A stretch of 64,000 nucleotides of DNA from Morchella semilibera (lineage: Eukaryota > Ascomycota > Pezizomycetes > Pezizales > Morchellaceae): NCBI GenBank assembly GCA_009192285.1, contig CM018608.1:1692201-1756200 (forward strand), written 5' to 3'. Below, one piece after another: positions 21,036-31,470 of this stretch (position 1 is the first letter of the stretch; every line of letters starts with the position of its first letter). Below the pieces are notes generated by a model. It worked only from the letters and a program-made list of their open reading frames with translations, had not been told where the DNA came from and searched no databases. The translations under genes were made by a program, and so were the position numbers.

Positions 21036-21669
21036 TGTGACGGAGTAACCCGACACAAAGAAGAAGATGACAATGATGACGCAGAGGGACTCGAGGAGCA
21101 CAGTGTACTCGACGAGGGGGCCGATGAAGACAGGGACCACGCCAGGCAGGCACAAGCACAGGCACCGGCGAGGGCAAAGGCAAGGACAAGGGCACAAGAG
21201 CACAGAGCAGGGAGAATGAGGACCGAAGGGACCTCAACGAGAGCGAAGAGGGATACTATGGGTTTCCTCTTGTCAGAGGACCGAGTCTTTGGTACGAGAG
21301 GCTATGGCTTTAGAAATAGGAGTAGATTCCTATGTACCGAAATAACAGGAAGACGAGACAGAGAGAGAAGAAAGAAAGAACTAAGGAAAACATCTATCTC
21401 GACTATTTAACACACCTCCTCCACAAGTCCAATATGACTCACACCTCCGCTCGTAGAACCTCATAGAAACCTGTTACTACCACACCCCGTAATCCTCCCC
21501 ACCATCTCCGCTATTCTACATTACCAATCCATCACGCCATCGAACCTCCCAGAATCTAATGACGACAGTCTCCACTTCGCACTCCCCGCTCTCGCTTAAC
21601 ATTTCCCTAACGACCACAACCGTGCATCGCCTACCGAACTGTCGGGACAAATGCCAAGACGCCGGGACA
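21036..21669 (-). repeat. 5' LTR of the gypsy element
   Basis: 634 bp, same as the other LTR by eye. It carries the putative promoter: TATA-like sequence complementary to 21404-21410 and the likely start region near 21359. Confidence 0.9.
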
Positions 21670-21998
21670 CCTGCCCCTTTCTTTATTGCCAACATCTCTT
21701 ATTTCGGTACTCCTCCCCAAAGCTTTCTGGCAAACGCCATTTTCCTCTCTTTACCCCCCCCCCCTCCCCGAAGCTTTTTGGCAACATCAGCAGGCTCGTT
21801 GCCTTCCCCCAGCGCAAACCTCTCCCCATCTCCAAGCGCAAACCCCTCGCCATCTCCAAGCGCTAACCCCTCGCCATCTCCAAGCGCAAACCCCTCCCCA
21901 TCTCCAAGCACCCCTTGCCATCTCCACCTCCACCTCTGTTTCTGAGAGCACTCCTGACTTCAAGAGCAGCGATCTCGAATTAGACGAGAATGACCTGA
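21670..21998 (+). pseudogene. Truncated recombinase/RecQ element copy, right piece
   Basis: Continuation of the copy interrupted at 15442; it follows 41272-41694 with high identity and includes a 4-unit version of the minisatellite (21811-21906). Homology stops after AATGACCTGA at 21998. It is the 3' flank of the element and has no gene of its own that I can support. Confidence 0.8.
21811..21906. repeat. 24-bp minisatellite, 4 units
   Basis: Unit AGCGCAAACCCCTCGCCATC plus TCCA, four copies with single-base variants. The other element copy has eight units at 41411-41602. If translated it would read PSPSPSAN repeats, but nothing shows that it is translated. Confidence 0.9.
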
Positions 21999-22000
21999 CA

Positions 22001-22099
22001 CAATGCCGAACCGTATTCCGTATACGCAATCGGGTCACCCGTCACGCCCCCCACCCCTCAACGTGTCCTCGGACCCCCGGTTCGTTCCCGCCTACCTGT
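22001..22099. repeat. ~97-bp direct repeat, right copy
   Basis: Partner of 13808-13904. Followed by further partial repeats of its end (TTCCCGCCTACCTGTC, then TTTCTGCCTACCTGTC) up to about 22140. Confidence 0.7.
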
Positions 22100-22139
22100 C
22101 CTTGGCACCCCGAGTTGTTTCTGCCTACCTGTCATTGGC

Positions 22140-22360
22140 CCCCTGTTACCGTAACCACACCAAAATTAAGCAAGGCAGACCACCACCACCACGATTAAAT
22201 GAGGAGGTCCACAATCAAGCCGACCACACGAAAATTAAGCGACCACCACTAAATATTTAACCAAATAGCAGCACTACGGCTCACTCTATCATTCAAAATT
22301 TAAGCGAATCATATAGAATTCATGAACCTACTATTACGCTTCCTCTCAGCTTAGTTAGGG
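22140..22360 (+). repeat. Satellite module A, copy 1
   Basis: ATTAAGCGACCACCACTAAA, then TATTTAA, an AT-rich block and ATGAACC plus CTACTATTACGCTTCCTCTC. Related copies lie at about 25010-25205 and 25360-25505. Each looks like a gene 5' end: AT-rich leader, then ATG with MNxLLRF. No copy continues into a long frame. Confidence 0.5.
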
Positions 22361-22661
22361 TTAGTGATGAAGTTTATTTACTATCTACTCAAGCTAAGGG
22401 GAATCCCAGGAGCCCCGATCAAACTACCACATTCCTCAAGTCCCCAACACCGCCTTTCCGGATCAGTGCAGGAAGATCAGAAGGGAGGACACAAGAGACC
22501 CACAACTAGAAACCCACGCGAGGGAGGAGAGCCCCCACCCGAACCGCAGCCCAACCAAACAGAGAGACGCAATCCCCCAACAGTCAGGTATTTACAAACG
22601 GTCCAGCGAAGACCAAAACACTGGCAGAATGGGTCCACGATTTCCGCCCCGGAAATCATTT

Positions 22662-22772
22662 ATGCGACATCCACACCAGCGACACACACAAGCGACACAT
22701 ACAAGCGACACATACAAGCGACACATACAAGCGACACCATACAAGCGACACATACATGTGACACATACGCAT
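22662..22772. repeat. Short tandem array of ACAAGCGACAC type
   Basis: A run of ~11-12 bp units (ACACAAGCGAC / ACATACAAGCGAC). The preceding block, from GGCAGAATGGGTCCACGATT, is shared with 24650 onward, where the same array recurs at 24696-24815. Confidence 0.8.
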
Positions 22773-24649
22773 ACATATATGTGAAGACCGATTGAGACTA
22801 GTGCGTGGCATTCTTGGCGCGATCGCCATTTCCCTCTTCCACTTCCTCTTCACCTCCGCCCTCTTCACCTCCACCCCCGAGTACCACCCTCCTTCATATC
22901 CATCCCAAGTACCCATCTTCCTATCTCTATACTCTGACACCTATGCTAATATCTATATAGAGTCCTCCTCATTCACTCCCAGAATGGCGCTGAGCATGCA
23001 GCTCATGCCCTTAAGTTGTACGCCTGGGTGGACAAGGCACCAAGGAAGGGGGATGTCGCCGAGCATGCAGTACACGCCCGAAACCAGAGCACCTAGGTGG
23101 GCACAGCACCGAGGACGAGGAAGGAAACAGCGTCGAGAAAGAAGGACGGGGCTGAGCACCTTGTTGAATATGCCAACCAGCCCTGTTGATGGCGCTGAGC
23201 ACGCGGTTTACGCCCGAAAATCGCGCAGGAGGCGAGCACGACATTGAACAAGCCCCAAGTAGGGCGCTGAGCACCCAGACCACACCTGAAAATTAATCAC
23301 CTAGCTAACCACAGCACTGAAAAAGGGCAATAGCGCCGAGGAAGGGGACCACGCCAAGCATGCAGCCCACACCCAAAAATCGAGCACCTAGATAAGCATG
23401 GTACGGAGGAAGAATAGCAAGACCAAGAAAAGAGAACGGGACGAGCACCTCGTTGAGCATCGCACTGGGAAAGGCACCTGCACCACTCCTTGGACACGCT
23501 TCAAATTACATACAGTCCATGCCAAAAATTCGAGCACCTAGATGAGTATGCCATATCTTCCTATCTCGTTACCCTGATATCTATGTTAATCTCTATATAG
23601 GAGATGCTGAGGTCTGCACCCACCATACAAAAATCTACGCCTCGGACACGCCCCAACCTGGGACGGCATCGAGGAAGGGGACGGCGTCGAGAAGCAAGGA
23701 CGGGGCTGGGCACCCCGTTAAGTATGGTACCGAGGAAGGCATTGGTGATTGCGCTGAGCACCTAGTTGAGCATGGCCTCGGGGGAGACCCGGGAATGGCG
23801 CCGAACATGCAGCTCATGCTCGAATTAATGCCAGGATACGCTTAAGATATCGTTAAAGCCTACACTTCGTGGAGCACAGCACTGAGGAAGCCACCTGGGA
23901 CGGTTCCGAGTACCTAGCTAAACACAGTACTAATGAAGGAGTCCAGCGCCGAGGAAGGGGGGCCGCGCCAATCTTACAGCCCACGCTCCAAAATCAATCT
24001 CCTAGATGAGCACGGCATTGAGTGGGGTGGGTGGGGCGGTTCCCGAGCACCTAGTTGACGACACACCGAGGAAGGGGAAGGCGCCGAGAAAGGAGGATTG
24101 GGCCGGGCACCTCGTTGGGTACGGCACTAGGGGAGGACCCTGGGACGGTGCCAAGTATGCCACTCAGGCAGGCTCTGTTGATAGCGTCGGGCACGCAACC
24201 CACACCTGAAGGTCGCGCACTAAACGAGGACGACCTCGAGGAAGGCACCTGGAACAGTTTTGAGTATCTCGTTGAGTGGGGGAGGCCCACAGGACAGCGC
24301 CGATCACGCACTATGCGCCTGAAAATTGAGCAGCTAGATGAGCACGACACCGAGGAGGGGAATAGCGCCGAGCACCCTGTCTCCGCCTGAGAATCAATCA
24401 CCTAGTTGACCACGGCGCCGGGGGAGGCATCGCGGAAGGGGACGGCGCTGAGGAAGGAGGACTGGGCCGAGCACCTCGCTGAGCACAGCATTGAAGGCCC
24501 CTAGGACGGCGCCACGCAGCCCACGCCTAATGGTCCCCTCACCTCCACCCTCTTCACCTCCTCCTCACCTTCCTATCACCTTCAACTTCACCTACATCTC
24601 AAGTACTTATCTTCCTATGTCTATACTCCAATACCTATGCTAATGTGCC

Positions 24650-24835
24650 TGGCAGAATGGGTCCACGATTTCCGCCCCGGAAATCATTTATGCGACATCC
24701 ACACCAGCGACACACACAAGCGACACACACAAGCGACACACACAAGCGACACATACAAGCGACACCATACAAGCGACACATACAAGCGACACCATATAAG
24801 CGACATACACATGCGACACATACATGGGATATATT
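24650..24835. repeat. Second copy of the GGCAGAATGG / ACAAGCGACAC block
   Basis: Matches 22622-22770 with a slightly different number of array units. It shows that the satellite region grew by duplication of multi-module blocks. Confidence 0.75.
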
Positions 24836-25009
24836 TCATACGTATACATCAGCAAGCTTGCTGACTTCCCCGCTGCGCCAGGGCGGAGACGTGAAGCTTT
24901 GACATGTTTCCGCTTATACAAGTCATTGGCCCCCGGCTCGATCTGGACTAGTGCCCTCCGCTCACTAGGTGACTTGGCCTTGGTACCCTACGACCGCTCT
25001 TGGCCTACC

Positions 25010-25505
25010 ACCATGATTAAGCGAGAAGGCCACCACTACAATTAAGCGAGAAGGTCCACAATCAAGCCCACCACCACCACCAGACTATTAAGTGACCACC
25101 ACTAAATATTTAAGCGAAACATACAGACACATACCAGCACCATTCACTCTATCATTCATCATATAAGATTTATGAACCGACTACTACGATTCTTCTCAGG
25201 TGACCCTTTGGCCTCCAGAGGTTGCGTCCGTGTCCGTTTCCGCATATGGCCCATACTAATTAAGCGAGAATGCCACCCTGCGCGATCCCTGCGCCACACC
25301 ACCACCACATTCCTACCACTATGTCTTGTGGCAAAGTGTCACTACCCCCACAACCACCTCCACTAAAATTAATCGACCGGCCACCACTAAATATTTTAGC
25401 GAAACACACAACCAAATACCAGTACCACAGCTCAATTGGTCAAGCGAATCATATATAATTTAAGCGAATCATATATAATTTATGAACCCATTACTACGCT
25501 GCTCG
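25010..25505 (+). repeat. Satellite module A, copies 2 and 3
   Basis: Two further copies of the ATTAAGCGA..CCACTAAATATTT leader with an ATGAACC start. The first reads MNRLLRFFSG from 25172, then GT at the exon-like boundary. The third carries a local duplication of AAGCGAATCATATATAATTT (25443-25482). Confidence 0.5.
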
Positions 25506-27835
25506 CTCATGCAAACACGTATGTGGAGAATATCATATATCAGTATTACTAAAACCGATTGGGACTAGTGTGTGGCCTTGGTGTGATCGCCCCTCACTTT
25601 CGGCTTCACCCCCACTCTCTTCACTCCTCTAACTCGAGCACCACCTTCTCCCAATCCCATCTCAAGTACCTATCTTCCCATCTCTATACTCCGACACCTA
25701 TGCTAATATCTATATAGAGTCCTCCTCATTCACGCCCAGAATGGCGCTGAAGCCTGCACCTACGACACTGCAAAAATCTACGCCTCGGACAGGCCCCAGA
25801 CACGCCTCAACCTAGATGAGCATGGCATCGTGAAAGGCACATGGGACGGTTCCGAACACCTAGCTAACCACAGCACTGAGGAAGGAGGCCAGCGCCGGGA
25901 AAGGGGGACGGTGCCGATCACGCACCATCGCATGAAAACTGAGTAGCTGGATGAGTACGTCATCGAGGAAGGGGCAGCACAGAGCATCTCGTTGAATATG
26001 GCACCCAGGAAGGCCTGAACATCGAGCGCGGCACTGAGGAAGGCTCCGGGGAAGGCGCCAAGTACTTCGTTGAGTATGGCACCGAGCACGCAGCCATGCC
26101 TTAAGATCGAGCACCCAGATGAGCACGGCATCGAGGAAAGTACCATGGGAATGCCCCGAGCACAGCACGGCAACGAGGGAGGGGGCCAAGCACCTCGTTG
26201 AGAATGGCACTGAGGAAGGCCCTTGAGACGGCGCCGAGCATGCACCATACTGCTTCAGTACTGCCTCCTTTAACTCCATTTTAAGTACTTAACCTCCTAT
26301 CTCTATACTCTGACACCTATGCTGACGTCCATACAGAGCCCTCATACAACATAGACGAGTACGGCACCGAGGAAGCAGGGGGGCACCGAGCACCTTCAAG
26401 TTGTTGAGTATGGGGTCGAGGGAGACCCCGGGAACGGCGCTGAGCATGCAGGTCATATTCGAACATTGAGCACCCAGATAAGCATGGTATCAGGGAGGGG
26501 GACGGTTCCGAGTACCTAGTTCACAACAGCATCGAGGAAGGGGGAAGGCACTGGGGAAGGAGGATGGGGCCAAGCACCTCGTTGAATACGGCACTGGAGG
26601 AGGCTCCTGGGACGGTGCCGATCACGCACCATCGCCTGAAAATTGACCAGCTAGATGAGCACGGCACCGAGGAAGGTGCATGGGATGGTTCCAAGCACCT
26701 GGTTGAGCACGGCATCGAGGGAGGCATCGGGGAAGGAAGGGGACGGTGCTGAGGAAGGAGGTAGGGGCCGAGCACCTCGTTGAGCACGGAATTGAAGGCC
26801 CCTAGAACGGCGCCGAGCACGTAGCCCACGCTTAATGGTCTCCTCACCTCCTCTCCACCTTCCCCATCTCCCCCAACTCCACCTCCATCTCAAGTACCTA
26901 CCCCGCTACCCCTATACTCCAATACCTATGCTAATGTGTATACAGGGTCCTCATCTACCGAAGCCTGCACCCAAAAGCCACTCCTTGGACACGCCTCAAA
27001 TCACACACAGCCCAGGACGGTTCCGAGTACCTAGTTGAGGACGGCACTGAGGAAGGAATAGGAGACGGCAAAGAGCATGCAGCGCACGCCTGAAAACCAA
27101 GCACCTAGATGAGCACGATATGGGGGAGCGATGGGGAGAGTTCCGAGCACCTGGTTGAGCACTGCAATGGGGGGGGCAGCGCCCAGCACCTAGATGAACA
27201 CGGCACTGAGCAAGGGGGACGGCGCCTAGCACCTAATTGAACATGGCCTCGAGGAAATCCCTGGGAACGGCACCGAACACGCAGCCCACGCCCCAAAATC
27301 GAGCACCCAGTTTAGCACGGTACAATGAAGGCACCTGGGACGGTTCCGGGCACTTAGTTAAGCACGGCATCGAGCATGGCTCTGGAAACCACATCGAGCA
27401 TGGCTCTGGAAACGGCGATCACAGGTCCCGCCCAATTCACGCTCCTGACACGCTCAAAATATCGTCAAAGCCTACACTTAGTGGGGCACGGTGCTGAAGA
27501 AGGCTCTGGGGACAGCGCCGAGCACTTCTTGAGCATGGCACTGAGCACGCAGTCCATGCCTGAAATCGAGTACCTAACTGGGCGTAGCACCAAGGAAGGG
27601 GAACGGCGTCGGGCACCCAGTCCACGCCGCGGAATCACCGGGATCAGCACGGCATTGAGGGGGGAATCGGGGGCGGCCCCGGGCACCCAGTTAGTTGAGT
27701 GTGGCATTGGGGGGGGCCCCTGGGACGGTTTCGAGCACGGTTTTGAGCACGCAGCGCAAGCCTGAAAATCGAGCACCCAGATGAGCACGGCTCCTAGGAA
27801 GGAATAGGGGACGGTTCCGAGCACAATTTGCGCCC

Positions 27836-30800
27836 CAGAAAACTGCCAATATACCCGACGTCAGACCACCCTGATGTCAGCCACTCTCAACGGAGTTGTG
27901 TTGGACCCACTTATATCCTGCGATACCACGTCACGACACCATGTCGGGCTCAATCACTATGATATAGAAATCGTCTCTGTGAATCCACAGTGCATTCTCG
28001 CGTCTTGCTTAACTTAGTGCCGCACTCCCTGATCGGGCTCACAAGATTGAGATTATATTTATTCAGGGTTAGCCCCGCACCCGACCATTTATTCGGGATT
28101 GGTTCCGTACCAATCGCATCCTGATCACTATTAGTGTATGCTCAATAGGTATTTCACCCACCAGTAAAATTGTTTATTCGTCAAAAATTAGTATACAAAA
28201 TACATTCTTCAAATATTTTTAGTTAGCTGTAGTATTATATTTAATACTATCACATACAGCTCTTGTTTTCCGTATTAACATAGGTTAGAATACCCACTGG
28301 CGAAGACTAATCACTCTACGTCGCAATTGGCGCCGTCCCAAGGTCTTAAGCACCCCTGCCATGGACACGTCCGAATCCACGACCAGGACATGCCAAAATC
28401 GACGCCATGGACACGCCCAAAGCGACACTCATAGTGACACTTAGGGCAAATCAGATTGAAGGCTCCTAGAGGTAGGCCGGTGGGTGCGCGGACAGTAGGT
28501 GCGGTCTGGGGTGAGGCGACAATCAACAAGCAGGCTTTATCGATACGTCTGCCTGAACCTAATCAGCACTCAGAAACATGCTTATGAGTCCCAGGCTACG
28601 CTTGGAAACATTCTTTTTGATTTCTGATAAGCCCTCAGAAAGATGCGTACTCCGCTTGTAAACACGGGTTTTTTTTTACGACTAATCTGCACCACAATCT
28701 CTACCTCCAGTTCGAACTCATAATAACGATCATAATTAAAATATCTGCTAATACAATCTTACTTATTTCTACGTGGAGTATTGTGATTCTCATCCACGTC
28801 CCAACAGCGTGTTTTACTACTCGTTTATCAGAGGTATAGTAAGTGAATAAATAAAATGAAATCGACAAAGACAGCCGAGTGATACAATATGGTGGAAGTT
28901 CTGGACGAATGAGTGATTGCATCCCCACTACGAATCTCAATGATATTATTGTTATCAAGAACCTCTCGCCACCTTCAAAAGAACCTAAATGGCTAGGACT
29001 TCACTCTCTCCCGCTATCACTTAATAGAACAAACACTTACAACAAAAATACAGAATGCCCGAAGTAGACATGAATAACCTATCAGTACAAAATATTAATT
29101 CACTAAGGATGATGCATGCCGGTAGCCCAACTAAGTACCTTGGATGCTAAACATATATTTATCCTTCGCCCCTCCGATTATCGGAAACTTTCCTTAATCT
29201 GCATCACAGTTTATCACTCGACCTCTCATCCGCATTGACTTCATATTCTCAACTCTTAAGTTACAATACAATAACTACCCTCCAATGATATTAGAAGCTT
29301 CTGTCGATAACATTTCTTTGATCAGGGTGGTTCCGCCTCGGTTAAGAAATCACTCTTGAATGTCAATCTCTTTTCCTAGTCTCTTTGAAATATGATAATA
29401 TTATATCACTCGCCTTCTATTTTTTTCTAATAGAATAACTTTCATAGAGTATATACTCTAGTACGCCCCTGTTTTAGCCTCAACTACTCCAGCCTACGAT
29501 AATCACTTTAGGACGGAATGAAAATCCTAGTCCCCACCCACTCCATAGCTCAGCCAATGAAAAAAAGAACAGAGAACAATTTATTAAAAGCAATAATTGG
29601 CCTACCTTAACATAGTCCCAATAACGTCGTAATTCTCTCAAGACCATTTCTCAATTAGCAAAATCAAAATAAATACTACCTCCCATCATACGAATACAAT
29701 ACCACTTCCAAATAATGTATCAAATATATATCCCAGAGAAGACAAGTGGAAAAATCAATCTCCTAACCTAGAGCATGAGTCTGTCGATTTCAAATACAGC
29801 AAGTTATTTCTGCTTCTGTATCGACAATTTTATATGAAGCCTTCCGACACCCCCGCCTCTTTTAGTTTTCAAATCAGATTGCGGTGGATGGAGCAATTTC
29901 TTGTCAATTAAATAGTGCGTCGCCATAGCTGTGAGGGAGAGTGCGAATTAATGTAACAAAAGTGGTCGCCGATACCAATATCGGCTGAGTGATACTCGCT
30001 ATTCTGTAAAACACGAGTGACACTTCATGGTTGGACTCCAAGGATCACCAGTTTATAATCAACAGCTAGCTTTCAAACCTCATTATCTTGCTCTTATCAT
30101 ATAAGGATCAATTGGAATCATATCGGATATTTAGCACTAACTATTTTCACTGGATAAATTGCGGTTACAAATGCGAGTGACACTTCATGATTAGCATATA
30201 GCACCACAGGTCTTCAAAATGGAAACACCCTGACGCATCACTCACTACCGTCTTCTATCAGTCCATTCCTAATGGCTTGAATACCTATCTTGCCGGGTAA
30301 TGTTTTGTTGTATCCTGACAAAGTCAAAGTAATGTTTTCTTTCTCATTCTGTACGTCCAATATAAATCCCAATGATTTTTCACCTTTTCAATATAAGATA
30401 TCACCGTAATACCTGACACAATCCTTCCGGAAAGTCATCATAGATTCCCCGCACCTTTATCGACTTGTGCCCCTCCACCTCCCAGCATACATCTTTCGCA
30501 TGTCAAGAGGAGTTATGTTCCACGGTTTGCAATCTCCATTTTGTAGATGGTGTTCCCGGGGAGCCACAAACTAGTAGTAAGAATTCTCGTAGGACATATA
30601 TGTCTAATTATCCTCTTGCATAATGGAACAGTTTGATTCGGGGTGTTTTCATGACTCTGGCTTACACTACTCAGTCAAAAAAGCCATATGCCCGCTCAAA
30701 GCATGAAAGTGGATCCTGCATTCTCCTCTCTTTCATTATAATCGAACCTAATTATGTCAGCGAAATCCTATCGAGCGAAAGCTTGAGCTCTGTTACTCAC

Positions 30801-31470
30801 CCTCTCCCCAAACTCTCCTTGCCCAGCTACATCAACTACCCCGACACACTCCCGCAGTTGTAGTACCCATTCGTTTGCTCCTGGCTCCGATTGGTAGTAC
30901 TAAGGTGATGGACCGTATCTCAAATCACCAGCGATCGGGTTGGGGCGGGGGTTGGGCGGGGTGTTGGCGGGGTGTAGGCGGGTGCTCAAGTTGTGATATC
31001 ATATGAGATGCGGCTGAAAACAACCAATGTATTCTCCGTAATGCCAAGAGAAACCTCCGCTAGTAACAACGGTATATCCCAATATCACTAAGTGGAATCC
31101 TCCGCAAACCCTCCGACGACGTCACTATTACTGCTTTGATATCTTTGGCTAGAGTGCAAAATATTATTACAGTAATCTAAACCTCGTACACCAAAATCTA
31201 GAGAATCCCCGACAGCTTATTAGAGATTTCGAGAGGTCTCGTTCAGAACTCAAATTTTGTGGTGCCTCATCCCTACAGAAAACCTTCATAGCTTTTTGCT
31301 TCTTGACTTCTTTACAGGAACGCCCACAGACAAGGGCCACCCCGCCCGTGTCCAAATCTTCAAAAACGCAAGCTTTTCATGGCCCCGTGAATTTCCGGAG
31401 CTACTACAACACATCCCCGACATTCTTTATATAGACTGTACATATATATATCTATTGCTACATATATATT
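27836..31470. other. Gene-poor stretch
   Basis: AT-rich with no supported gene. Only a G-rich run at 30936-30983 and scattered small repeats (for example AAACATGCTTATGAG / AAAGATGCGTAC near 28570-28650) stand out. Confidence 0.4.
30936..30983 (+). other. G-run cluster, potential G-quadruplex
   Basis: Six or more runs of three to five G separated by one to six bases (GGGTTGGGGCGGGGGTTGGG and following). It could fold as a G-quadruplex; no gene is adjacent. Confidence 0.5.

Larger units (their letters stand above)
15443..21669 (-). mobile_element. Ty3/gypsy chromovirus LTR retrotransposon, full length
   Basis: A complete 6227-bp element in minus orientation. LTRs at 15443-16076 and 21036-21669 are each 634 bp, start TG and end CA, and by eye show no difference, which implies recent insertion. 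Target duplication CCTGC lies at 15438-15442 and 21670-21674. The empty site is visible in the other helicase-element copy around 41272, which reads straight through. Internal order is gag, then protease-RT-RNase H-integrase-chromodomain, all open. The C-terminal chromodomain places it among chromoviruses. Confidence 0.95.
22822..27835 (+). repeat. ~5-kb compound satellite with coding-like 16-codon repeat
   Basis: Highly reiterated but degenerate GC-rich sequence. The commonest unit reads, in one frame, close to EHLVEHGTEEGTWDGS (for example around 26655-26710 and 27310-27370), alternating with blocks resembling GAEHAVHARK. Stops and frame changes interrupt every long reading. Interspersed pyrimidine-rich blocks end in CTATGCTAATATCTATATAG (22922-22963, 25680-25721, related at 23563, 24605, 26290 and 26905) and look like repeated introns. 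I interpret it as tandem duplicates of a repeat-protein gene that have decayed; no intact gene is present. Confidence 0.6.

Noticed and set aside
22675-22772. CRISPR-like spacing in the ACAAGCGACAC array (also at 24696-24815)
   Set aside because: Units of 11-12 bp are contiguous, without unique spacers, in a eukaryotic genome; a plain tandem repeat.
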